In this document: positions 32,895 through 40,901 of the stretch, piece by piece
Layout: the number at the start of each line of letters is the position of its first letter
Numbering within the stretch: position 1 is the first letter of the stretch
Assembly (NCBI RefSeq): GCF_045865695.1
Contig: NZ_BAACAP010000220.1
Span: 1 to 64,000 of the forward strand
From: Scytonema sp045865695
GTDB lineage: Bacteria > Cyanobacteriota > Cyanobacteriia > Cyanobacteriales > Nostocaceae
Length of the DNA: 64,000 nucleotides
Direction: 5' to 3'
Notes under the pieces: generated by a model
What the model was told of the DNA's origin: nothing
Databases searched by the model: none
The model's input: only the letters and a program-made list of their open reading frames with translations
Program-made: the position numbers and the translations under genes

Positions 32895-32945
32895 AAAGAA
32901 AAAATTAACCGCAGATGAACGCAGATGGACGCTGATAAGTTTGTA
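32895..32945. repeat. dispersed element ACCGCAGATGAACGCAGATG
   Basis: Short element found in inverted orientation at 46600-46640 (ATCTGCG...TTCATCTGCGGTTAA). At this place it coincides with the loss of the 5' end of the PIN gene. Confidence 0.6.
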
Positions 32946-33066
32946 CCTTAGCAGGTTAGAAAACATTATAATAGCATCCTCATAACGCAAGCAGAGCTTC
33001 TAAGAGATATTTTATAAAGTAAACATTAAGACATCGTAGGTTGGGTTGAGGAACGAAACCCAACTA

Positions 33067-33324
33067 CTAGAGCGTGTAACAAATCACAAATATGTTAAAA
33101 ATGCAAATACAAAGAAAAGAGCAAATTTTTAGAGATCGTCCACTCAAATCATGAAGCTGCAAAACCATTGCGATCGCTCTTTTTTTTTCAAAAATCTGAG
33201 TGATGTGTGTGACAGATGTTAAAAGCTCCTTATACAGGTTTCTATGTGCTGTTTGTAAGCGTTGATAAGCCAGATGAAAATTTTCGGGAGTTAAAAAATC
33301 ATTAAAATGTTGTGTTGAAGACAT
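33067..33324 (-). CDS. hypothetical, possible 5' gene fragment
   Basis: From ATG 33324 the frame reads MSSTQHFNDFLTPENFHLAY then QRLQTAHRNLYKE, which resembles the beginning of larger cyanobacterial proteins (retron/group II-like reverse transcriptases often open with NF-x-LLTxENFxLAxxRL). After that, similarity stops and the tail is hydrophobic low-quality sequence (CSFLCICIFNIFVICYTL). Best read as a truncated remnant; function unknown. Confidence 0.3.
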   Translation of the reverse strand: MSSTQHFNDFLTPENFHLAYQRLQTAHRNLYKELLTSVTHITQIFEKKRAIAMVLQLHDLSGRSLKICSFLCICIFNIFVICYTL

Positions 33325-33390
33325 TTTTCCAAATATTATCAAACTGTTTAGATAACTAGTATCAATTATTACTAATTGAGACCTTAGCAA

Positions 33391-34103
33391 CTTAGCTTAA
33401 TCAAAGGTCATTGTACCAAATTATACTTGCGGCAAATGTAAAGTGCTACTGTTCCCAAGTCGAATGTGGATATAACTAGATGTAGTAGCAATACTTGTCA
33501 TAGCAAGTTCTATAGGTCACTCTATATCGTAATATCAGATAGAGAAAAGTGTCCTCAGAGAAAACACAGAAAATTACATCAATACATTTTGAAAAATCTA
33601 TAATCTCTTGTATAAATAATTTGAAACAAAACTTTATCCTACTGACAATTCATCTTGTCCAAATCCCTGACTTCTCAGAGGATGTTTTAAAAGTCCTCGG
33701 CGAATATAATTCGCTACTATATAAACGAAGTCCTTCTTGTGCGGACTCACGAAAAATCCAGGTTTTGAAACCCACGTAGGTGGGTTTTGCCTGTGTAGAC
33801 GCGAATTCCATTCGCAAAGTATCTGTTTAAAAAATTTGCGAACTTTGTAAATTTACTTAAGTAAAATTTCAGAGTGGGAAGCCTGCGATCGCCAAACAGT
33901 TTGGGAGCATCTCTTACTCCTAGCAGCTTCCCTGTATTTCCCCTTTAAACTCTATCACTGGTTCTTCTCTCAAGGATTACACGGAATCCACACAGAATAA
34001 ATCTCAGTCATTAGCCATTAGTCACTCACAATTCGTTTACAAAAATAGACAAAACGTAAACTCTTTTGAGGCAAAGTAGCAGTAACCTAAAGTTTAAGTA
34101 TTT
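33391..34103. other. gene-poor interval with dispersed repeats
   Basis: No convincing gene. It holds a repeat GGCGAATATAATTCGCTACT and inverted relatives (33697-33760), an AACCCACGTAGGTGGGTTT hairpin at 33769-33788, and a GCGAATTCCATTCGC inverted repeat (33799-33813), together an inverted copy of the 2783-2900 module. 33855-33892 and 34028-34073 are parents of chimeric copies elsewhere. Confidence 0.7.
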
Positions 34104-34127
34104 TTGACACTCCGAGGTGTGTGCTCT

Positions 34128-35699
34128 ATGAAAGCTTTACTCCTCTGGCCTATAATGCCTAATTCTTTCTGGTCTTACCAGGAAACGCTCAACTTATCGG
34201 GTTTACGCACTACAAATCCACCTTTGGGATTAATTACAGTAGCTGCATTGTTGCCTGCTGATTGGGAAATCCGATTGGTAGACCGTAATGTCCGTCTGGA
34301 AACAGAAGACGATTGGGCGTGGTGCGATTTAATTATTATCTCTGCAATGATAATCCAGAAACAGGATTTTCGGGAATTGATTCAAAAAGGAATTGCATTA
34401 GGTAAAAAAGTTGCAGTGGGTGGACCATTCCCTACATCAGTACCGGAATTTGCTCTAGAAGCAGGTGCTCATTATCTCATTCTGGATGAAGGGGAATGCA
34501 CTATTCCCCTGTTTTTAGAAGCTTTAGCACGGGGAGACGAACGGGGAATTTTCCGCGCTACGGAAAAACCGGATGTCACTCAGACTCCCATAGCCCGCTT
34601 TGACTTACTAGACTTGAATGCATACTTAGCAATTACCGTACAGTTCTCACGCGGTTGTCCTTTTCAGTGCGAGTTTTGCGACATCATCAACTTGTATGGA
34701 CGCAAGCCCCGTACAAAAACACCAGAACAAATGCTAAAGGAATTTCAAGTCCTCTACGATTTGGGCTGGCGGCGGTATGTGTTTGTTGTAGATGACAATT
34801 TTATTGGGAATAAACGTAATGCTAAGGTATTTTTGCGATCGCTTATCCCTTGGATGGAGGAACACAATTATCCTTTCATCCTAGTTACAGAAGCTTCTTT
34901 GAACTTGGCAGAAGATGATGAACTCATTGAGTTAATGGTGAAAGCTGGTTTCACTGTTGTCTTCATGGGTATTGAAACACCAGATACAGATAGCCTATTG
35001 GGCATTCACAAAGTACAGAACACGCGCCAAGATTTAATAGAGTCTTGTCATAAAATTACGCGAGCCGGATTGCAGATTATGTCTGGCTTCATCATTGGCT
35101 TTGACAACGAACGTCCTGGTGCGGGTAAAAGGATTCGGGAGTTTATAGAAGAGACAGGAATTCCCCAAGGACAATTTAGCTTGCTACAAGCATTGCAAAA
35201 CACTGCTATGTGGAACCGCTTGCAGCAAGAAGGAAGATTGCTTGATGGATTGGGAACATTCCACCAAGGTGCAATTATGAACTTTGTGCCAACACGCCCA
35301 GTGGAAGAAATTACTGAGGAATACATTGACGCTTTTTGGTCTATTTACGAACCAATGCCTTACCTCAAACGAACTTTCCGTCACATGATGATGATGAAGG
35401 GATGGCGTGGGAAAACCAATCGCCCAATATCTTGGCATGAAATCCGCTTATTTGCAGCATTGTGCTGGCGTCAGGGTGTAGTACGTTCTACAAGGTTTAG
35501 GTATTGGTGGCAATTAATAGCCATATCTCTTGCCAAACCCCGTCTTGTCTATGATTATTTAACAGCCTTGGGTATTGGAGAGCACTTTTTCACCTATCGA
35601 CATCAAGTTAAAGCACAGTTAGAGACTCAGTTAGCTGCATTACGTTATGCAAAGGAAAAACAGCGTTTTAAGACATCTCCAGAAATTAATTACGCATGA
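34128..35699 (+). CDS. B12-binding radical SAM protein with DUF4070
   Basis: 523 residues from ATG 34128 (MKALLLWPIMPNSFWSYQET). The N-terminal cobalamin-binding Rossmann domain occupies ~1-135. The radical SAM core follows with the 4Fe-4S motif SRGCPFQCEFCDI (CxxxCxxC), VFVVDDNFIGNKRNAK and FMGIETPD. A DUF4070 C-terminal domain lies after ~370 (YEPMPYLKRTFRHMM). The family includes the hopanoid C2-methylase HpnP and other methyltransferases of unconventional carbons, but many cyanobacterial members have no known substrate, so no symbol is given. Monocistronic. TTGACA at 34104-34109 may be part of its promoter. Confidence 0.88.
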   Translation: MKALLLWPIMPNSFWSYQETLNLSGLRTTNPPLGLITVAALLPADWEIRLVDRNVRLETEDDWAWCDLIIISAMIIQKQDFRELIQKGIALGKKVAVGGPFPTSVPEFALEAGAHYLILDEGECTIPLFLEALARGDERGIFRATEKPDVTQTPIARFDLLDLNAYLAITVQFSRGCPFQCEFCDIINLYGRKPRTKTPEQMLKEFQVLYDLGWRRYVFVVDDNFIGNKRNAKVFLRSLIPWMEEHNYPFILVTEASLNLAEDDELIELMVKAGFTVVFMGIETPDTDSLLGIHKVQNTRQDLIESCHKITRAGLQIMSGFIIGFDNERPGAGKRIREFIEETGIPQGQFSLLQALQNTAMWNRLQQEGRLLDGLGTFHQGAIMNFVPTRPVEEITEEYIDAFWSIYEPMPYLKRTFRHMMMMKGWRGKTNRPISWHEIRLFAALCWRQGVVRSTRFRYWWQLIAISLAKPRLVYDYLTALGIGEHFFTYRHQVKAQLETQLAALRYAKEKQRFKTSPEINYA

Positions 35700-35712
35700 C
35701 CCGCAAGTTTTG

Positions 35713-35738
35713 GTAGGGGCGCAGTGGCAAGAGCGCCC
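35713..35738. repeat. GTAGGGGCG-type palindrome
   Basis: GTAGGGGCGC...GCGCCCTTAC inverted repeat just after the radical SAM gene, possibly serving as its terminator. Same family as 27434-27466. Confidence 0.65.
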
Positions 35739-35750
35739 TTACACCATTTT

Positions 35751-35811
35751 ACGGAGATATCTACGATCGGGGCATCGCTCAAGTCATTTTTGATGGCGTC
35801 AACTTATTAGG
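35751..35811 (+). pseudogene. short copy of the 36919-38832 hydrolase gene
   Basis: The frame reads YGDIYDRGIAQVIFDGVNLL, matching YGPVYNQGIAQVIFDGLINQ of the hydrolase encoded ~2.6 kb downstream. The nucleotide core TCAAGTCATTTTTGATGGC is identical. No more of the gene is present, so it is a fragment from a duplicated or recombined relative. Confidence 0.8.
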
Positions 35812-35832
35812 TAAGTTATTCCTGCGCGATTC

Positions 35833-36120
35833 CTAACTTGCCTTTTGATTTTGAAATTCTGCAATTTTTGCCCTTAGCATTTGTTCTGTTTGTTCGATGC
35901 CTTTCAACCTATCCTGAAGTTCTTGCTTTTGCTTTAATATTTTATTTAGGTACTTAGTAAAACAGCTACCATCAATAACAGATTGAAGTTTATGTTCGTA
36001 TTCTTCATCTGACATGGGTGTACCACACATTGCGGTCATACCAAGTTCATCTAATCTTTCCCATCGCTTCAAATCTTCTGTTGTGGGCTGGTATTGTTGA
36101 CTTGTCATTATCTTTCTCAT
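35833..36120 (-). CDS. coiled-coil hypothetical protein
   Basis: 95 residues (91 if the second ATG at 36108 is used). The middle contains LGMTAMCGTPMSDEEYEHKL and the C-terminal half is a charged coiled coil (ILKQKQELQDRLKGIEQTEQ). Family unknown. The upstream gene overlaps it by four bases (36117-36120), so the two are translationally coupled and likely work together. Transcribed second. Confidence 0.6.
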   Translation of the reverse strand: MRKIMTSQQYQPTTEDLKRWERLDELGMTAMCGTPMSDEEYEHKLQSVIDGSCFTKYLNKILKQKQELQDRLKGIEQTEQMLRAKIAEFQNQKAS

Positions 36121-36719
36121 CTGCGATATGATTGTTCTTGTAAAAAAGCGATTGCTGCTTCTTTTGTTAAAACTAATTCAGACGGGTAATCAGGATTTTC
36201 TTGAAACCCAATGTTTAAGTAAAAATCTTTAGATCTTTCAATCGATAGTACTTTAGTCACTCCTTCTGTTTCTGTATCTATTATTTCTTGAACTATTTCT
36301 GACATTAACCATCTTGCTGCTCCTTTGATTTTTTCTGGTAACTCTACGCCTTCTAAATCTAAGCAATTCCAAGGAGGTGTAGTAAATGGGTCTATTGATA
36401 GATAGACTCTTTCTTCAGTATAAGGGAAAAGTATATCAATTTGTCTGGAAATTATTGCTCCTGCTTGTAAACGACCGTTTACGTCTCTTACACCTCGGAA
36501 ATCAGGTGCATAATTGTCATCGATAGCTAAGTCTGTTAGCACTTCTACTTTTGACACGCAATCTCCAAATGTTGTTCTCATTATCCTACTTCTATCTCCT
36601 CCAAAATACTGGTTGATGTATTCCTGTGATTTGACGACCCAACTAATCAATTCATTCTGCGTATCTCGATCTGCTCCGACTACATACGTGAATCGATTGA
36701 AATTTGAAGTGTTGGTCAT
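36117..36719 (-). CDS. hypothetical protein, possibly GNAT-like
   Basis: 200 residues with no membrane segments. The middle (AGAIISRQIDILFPYTEERV, YLSIDPFTTPPWNC) and the helix GAARWLMSEIVQEIID, followed by VTKVLSIERSKDFYLNIGFQ, follow the strand-helix-strand order of GNAT acetyltransferases, with FYLNIGFQENP resembling the FYxxxGF end motif. The glycine-rich acetyl-CoA loop (Q/RxxGxG/A) is weak, so the assignment is tentative. First gene of a two-gene unit with the coiled-coil protein. Confidence 0.55.
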   Translation of the reverse strand: MTNTSNFNRFTYVVGADRDTQNELISWVVKSQEYINQYFGGDRSRIMRTTFGDCVSKVEVLTDLAIDDNYAPDFRGVRDVNGRLQAGAIISRQIDILFPYTEERVYLSIDPFTTPPWNCLDLEGVELPEKIKGAARWLMSEIVQEIIDTETEGVTKVLSIERSKDFYLNIGFQENPDYPSELVLTKEAAIAFLQEQSYRR

Positions 36720-36918
36720 GAGTTTCTCTAATTATTATCAAGTTTAACTTGCATATTTCTAAAGTTTGATAAGAAGCACTAAACTCTTCCCTTTCTTACT
36801 CTGCGCCTAGAAGGTTTAATATACAAAATAGATATAGAACAGCTTAGAACTACTAGCACCTGTGGGGGGTTCCAATTTAACATATTATATACTGGAATCT
36901 TCGATAACGAGATCTATA

Positions 36919-38832
36919 ATGAATGACACAGCGTCAAATCAATGGCATGAACTAATTGGGGGTGCGTTTGCATTCAAATTCAATGCTTTCCAACAGGTCG
37001 CAACGCTTCCCAATGGACTTTGGTTAGCATTGCTTGTCGTACTGCTGTCTGGTTTATCGCTTGCTGTCGGGCAAAGCATTGTTCTGTTCATTAGCCGCGT
37101 TAAGCCGGGGCGATTTGCGTTTAGCTTATTACTGAGTGCGGTTCTGTTTACGGTTGGCTTTCTCTTTCTAACACTAAGTACCTGGCTTATTTGTTTGCTG
37201 CTTGGATCGATACACATACCATTCCTGACCTTAACTACAGTATTGGGATTGGGCTATGTTCCCCTGCTGTTTGGCTTTTTGGGAGCTTTGCCTTATTTGG
37301 GATCTCCGATCGGCAACCTGCTCTCCGTCTGGAACCTATTAGCAATGGTCGTAGGGTTGGCTGCGGTTGCTGGAGTTGAAGTTGGGTCTGCTGTCGTTTA
37401 TGTCGCGCTGGGTTGGTCGGTGAAGCAGCTTTTAGAAGGTACGATCGGACAGCCAATTGCGCTTCTTGGTCGCAATCTTGCCGATCGCGTAGCCGGAGTC
37501 GCTCTAGCCGATACGCACGAAGAGCTCGTCGAGCAGCTGTTAGCGGGGAACAGACCGGCGGAACCAATTATTGCTGCATCTCAAACTCAGCTCCGCGAAG
37601 TTCGGGAATTCATTCAAGCTTCCGATCGTTCCGCGCCTGAGGAAGCCCGTACTGTCGCTCAAACCCTGACGGCTCAGCCAAGCGCCTCAACTCCCCTCAA
37701 CATCACTCAACGCACCAACACATCTAATCCACTGGTGCAACTCGACCAGAAAACGCGCAGCATTCCGCAATCTATAAAGCTGGCGTTGAGCTTGGTGGTG
37801 ATGGCGATCGCCTTTGCGATTATCCTGGTGCTGCTGTATCCGATTCGTAACGGTCTCTTTAGCTGGTACCAACACGGTTTATGGCAGCTGATTTTCGATT
37901 TGATTTGGATTGGAGTAGTCGCGCTCGTCTTTGCTGGAATTCTTGCACCATTGGAATCGCTGGGGTGGTGGGCTGGTTGGTATAACGACGATCTCGATAC
38001 AGCCCCTGCATCGTCAGACCTCGCCCAATCTACCAGCCGTAAATCTGTCAATCGCTATGTTGTTTATCTCGATGGGATTGGTCAATCGGGGGAGGAATAT
38101 ACGCCGGATATCGAAGATTTTTTGAGAGCGCTAGAGCCTGCTTTACCTTCGGGTGTGGAATTAGTGCAGGGATTAATGATGTATTCGGTGCTGAACAAGC
38201 CTCTGAATGAAGATCGCCCGCTAGCATTTTTGTGGCGGTTGGCAGACAAAACGCGGTTGACAAATCCGGCGGCTTTGTTGGGAATACTGGTGAACCTGCG
38301 AAACGTAATTATTGTGGCGGTGTCTTCTGATAAACGCTACGGACCTGTCTACAATCAGGGTATTGCTCAAGTCATTTTTGATGGCTTAATCAACCAAGGC
38401 TATAAACCTGGAAGCGGTGTACCCATTACCCTGATCGGCTACAGTGGCGGGGGAGAAATGTCCGTTGCTTCTGCTCCCTACTTAAAGCGATCGATTGGCG
38501 CTCCAATTGATGTCATTTCTCTGGGTGGGGTGATGAGTGCCAACAACGATTTTTTGCAGTTGGAGCAACTTTACCACGTTGTGGGCGACAAAGACACTGT
38601 TGAGCGGCTCGGTCCGATCGCTTTTCCCGGTCGCTGGAAAATCTTCCCTTTGTCCTACTGGAATCAAGCCAAGCGCAAAGGTAAGATTACTATCATTTCT
38701 GCCGGACCAGTCGGACATCAAGTTCCAGGGGGATATATGGACCCGAAAGCTACACTACCAGATGGGCGGACTCACTTGCAACAAACAATCGAGATAATTC
38801 TCCAAATTTTGCGGGGGGTACACAAAATCTAG
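36919..38832 (+). CDS. membrane protein fused to alpha/beta-hydrolase-like domain
   Basis: About 637 residues from ATG 36919 (MNDTASNQWHELIGGAFAFK). The N-terminal ~200 residues hold five or six hydrophobic helices similar to the YIP1/YIPF type membrane domain. A variable linker (230-300) is followed by two more helices (~305-325, ~340-370). The cytosolic C-terminal ~240 residues have YVVYLDGIGQSGEEYTPDIE and a nucleophile elbow LIGYSGGGEMS, with SAGPVGHQVPGGYM supplying a possible catalytic histidine. The fold suggests an esterase or lipase at the membrane; the substrate is unknown. GC content is a little higher than in the neighbours. A fragment of a relative lies at 35751-35811. Confidence 0.75.
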   Translation: MNDTASNQWHELIGGAFAFKFNAFQQVATLPNGLWLALLVVLLSGLSLAVGQSIVLFISRVKPGRFAFSLLLSAVLFTVGFLFLTLSTWLICLLLGSIHIPFLTLTTVLGLGYVPLLFGFLGALPYLGSPIGNLLSVWNLLAMVVGLAAVAGVEVGSAVVYVALGWSVKQLLEGTIGQPIALLGRNLADRVAGVALADTHEELVEQLLAGNRPAEPIIAASQTQLREVREFIQASDRSAPEEARTVAQTLTAQPSASTPLNITQRTNTSNPLVQLDQKTRSIPQSIKLALSLVVMAIAFAIILVLLYPIRNGLFSWYQHGLWQLIFDLIWIGVVALVFAGILAPLESLGWWAGWYNDDLDTAPASSDLAQSTSRKSVNRYVVYLDGIGQSGEEYTPDIEDFLRALEPALPSGVELVQGLMMYSVLNKPLNEDRPLAFLWRLADKTRLTNPAALLGILVNLRNVIIVAVSSDKRYGPVYNQGIAQVIFDGLINQGYKPGSGVPITLIGYSGGGEMSVASAPYLKRSIGAPIDVISLGGVMSANNDFLQLEQLYHVVGDKDTVERLGPIAFPGRWKIFPLSYWNQAKRKGKITIISAGPVGHQVPGGYMDPKATLPDGRTHLQQTIEIILQILRGVHKI

Positions 38833-38915
38833 AGCTTCCGACTAGTAGCATTTTTCCTAACAAACTTGACAAATACTATCAATTACAATTGAATTATTGA
38901 CAGTAGTTAAAATTT

Positions 38916-39662
38916 ATGTTTGGCCAACTCAATTTTAAGACAACATCCCTAAAAGCTATAGTTTTTGGAATATGCTTGACTGGTGGGAGTGTTGTTGCCC
39001 AAACTCTACCATTGAAAACAAATTTAATTAGTTTTACTACACCTGAAGGGGAAAAGCTATTACTTAAAAGTCGTTATCGACAAGATTTTTTTCCTCTAAG
39101 TACCCAATTTGTGACCCAAAATAATCAAGCTTATTGTGGGGTTGCTAGTATAGTAATGGTGCTGAATAGTTTAGGAATTCCTGCACCAGAAGCACCAGAG
39201 TACAAGCCTTATCGTGTATTTACTCAAGAAAACTTTTTTAATAACCAAGCAACGCAAAAAGTCATTAGCCCTGAAGTTGTTTCTCGCATGGGAATGACAC
39301 TAGAGCAGATGGGACAACTATTAGTAAGTTATGGTGTTAAAGTACAAGTTCATCATGCTAGTAATACCAGCATAGAACAGTTTCGCAAAGAAGCATCAGA
39401 AAATTTAAAACAGCCGGAAAATTTTGTTTTGACTAACTATTTACGTAAAGAAATTGGACAAGAGAAAGGCGGACATATTTCGCCATTAGCTGCTTACAAT
39501 AAACAAACAGATAGATTTTTAATTTTGGACGTGTCTCGTTATAAATATCCACCTGTTTGGGTAACAACAGCAGATTTATGGAAAGCAATGAACACTATTG
39601 ATTCGGTATCGGGTAAAACACGAGGATTTGTTTTCGTTAGTAGAGATATTTCATCCAAATAA
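38916..39662 (+). CDS. phytochelatin-synthase-like protease
   Basis: 248 residues with an N-terminal signal-type hydrophobic stretch (~11-28, ending VVAQ), so likely exported to the periplasm. The papain-like triad of phytochelatin synthase is visible: Cys74 in NNQAYCGVASIVMVLNSLG, His187 in KGGHISPLAAY and Asp205 in LILDVSRYKYPPVW. Only the catalytic N-terminal domain exists, as in Nostoc-type primitive enzymes that mainly remove glycine from glutathione and make little phytochelatin. Followed by a strong terminator. It acts on glutathione or its metal complexes. Confidence 0.93.
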   Translation: MFGQLNFKTTSLKAIVFGICLTGGSVVAQTLPLKTNLISFTTPEGEKLLLKSRYRQDFFPLSTQFVTQNNQAYCGVASIVMVLNSLGIPAPEAPEYKPYRVFTQENFFNNQATQKVISPEVVSRMGMTLEQMGQLLVSYGVKVQVHHASNTSIEQFRKEASENLKQPENFVLTNYLRKEIGQEKGGHISPLAAYNKQTDRFLILDVSRYKYPPVWVTTADLWKAMNTIDSVSGKTRGFVFVSRDISSK

Positions 39663-39714
39663 TGATTAAAAAAACAAAAATCGGAAAAGAAAGCGATCGC
39701 ATAGGATGTTTGAG

Positions 39715-39752
39715 AAAAAACATCGGTAGCATCAGACTTACCGAGGTTTTTT
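39715..39752. terminator. bidirectional rho-independent terminator
   Basis: AAAAAAC-A-TCGGTA, 10-nt loop, TACCGA-G-GTTTTTT. The stem is flanked by A6 on one side and T6 on the other, between the convergent phytochelatin-synthase-like and hsp20 genes, so it can serve both. Confidence 0.85.
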
Positions 39753-39796
39753 GATAATTATCTAAGTGTAAGGAAATCGATCGCTTAAACAGTCAA

Positions 39797-40228
39797 CTAA
39801 GCAGCAGGCTGTTCCAGATTAACTTTGACAACTTTATTCTTTTCTTCTTCCTTCTTAGGGAGAGTCAGATTCAAAATACCGTCTTTGTATTCAGCCTTGA
39901 CATTAGTATTTTGAATTTTTACAGGTAGAGGAATGACTCGTTGGAACTTACCATAGTGGAACTCTGTCCTTGTTGTTCCTTTGTCTTCAGTCTTGGTTTC
40001 GGACTTGCGCTCTCCACTGATAGCAACAGCCTTTTCTGTGACTTGGATATCTAAATCTTTAGCATCCATACCAGGAAGTTCTAACTTCAAGTTAACAGCA
40101 TCATCTGTTTGAGTCAATTCAGCAGCAGGAACTTTAACAAAGTCTCTTTCAAAGGGGACTCTTGTTTCTTCAAACAGACGTTGGAGCGCGTTCATTTCTT
40201 GCCAGGGATTGTAACGAATGAGAGTCAT
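39797..40228 (-). CDS. hspA: small heat shock protein Hsp20
   Basis: 143-residue alpha-crystallin-type chaperone that holds unfolding proteins and, in cyanobacteria, protects membranes and phycobilisomes. Start MTLIRYNPWQEMNALQRLFE is the cyanobacterial HspA N-terminus. The crystallin core includes LKLELPGMDAKDLDIQV, VAISGERK, EFHYGKFQRVIPLPV and AEYKDGILNLTLPK, and the tail lacks a clean IxI motif but has KVVKVN. Complete. No CIRCE element is visible upstream in the ~70 bp inspected. Confidence 0.96.
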   Translation of the reverse strand: MTLIRYNPWQEMNALQRLFEETRVPFERDFVKVPAAELTQTDDAVNLKLELPGMDAKDLDIQVTEKAVAISGERKSETKTEDKGTTRTEFHYGKFQRVIPLPVKIQNTNVKAEYKDGILNLTLPKKEEEKNKVVKVNLEQPAA

Positions 40229-40435
40229 AGTGTTACGAATAATTAGATAATTGTGCTTTTGCTCGTTTGCTTTATATTCTTATGATATTTCCAGTAAAAT
40301 TCTTGGCTATTCGGCTTTAACTACCCTCAGCATTGATAATAACCGTACCATAAAATAATAGCGATAAATGAAATGCGATAAGCTTTTGACTTATCGCACT
40401 TACAAGTTATTTAAATTAACCAACAAATATAACTT

Positions 40436-40741
40436 TTATGAAATTGTTATAGCTTTAACATCAATGGTTGCCGATGTCTGACTGGAATTGGATTCAGTAG
40501 GAGTGACTTGTTTGCGTTTTTTTATCTCTTCAACAAGAATTTGAGAAGCTTCCGCCACAACGAAGCTAGCTATCAAACCGTCATCTATCCACCCGAAGAT
40601 GGGGATAATATCCGGTAAGATATCTAACGGGCTCACTAAATAAAATAATCCAGCAATGATTGCAAATAACCGATATTTAGGATTGCGTAAAACTTTACGA
40701 ATACCGTTTTGAAATACTTGTGTCAAAAATTTTTTTCTCAT
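40436..40741 (-). CDS. YkvA/DUF1232 family membrane protein
   Basis: 101 residues with the DUF1232 signature PKYRLFAIIAGLFYLVSPLD and ILPDIIPIFGWIDDGLIASF, one or two membrane helices and a polar Ser/Thr-rich tail. The family is widespread, mostly of unknown role. Starts ATG 40741, well separated from hsp20. Nothing unusual. Confidence 0.88.
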   Translation of the reverse strand: MRKKFLTQVFQNGIRKVLRNPKYRLFAIIAGLFYLVSPLDILPDIIPIFGWIDDGLIASFVVAEASQILVEEIKKRKQVTPTESNSSQTSATIDVKAITIS

Positions 40742-40901
40742 TCATACGCTCTCAAGCAACAAGATTATCTTGACAAATTTCTCGACTAAAGTAGAAGTGC
40801 AGATAACCGCTCAATCTTTAGTAAAAATCCACCGTCTTATTCATGTACGGTTAACCGTATTAAGTGCGGAATCCATTTGTATTTCCATCACTTTCTGGAT
40901 C

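Noticed and set aside
33549..33779. 76-codon GTG frame
   Set aside because: Runs into the dispersed AACCCACGTAGGTGGG repeat and has no family similarity.
34128..35699. hpnP (hopanoid C2-methylase) as gene name
   Set aside because: Only family-level similarity can be seen; many DUF4070 radical SAM proteins are not HpnP.
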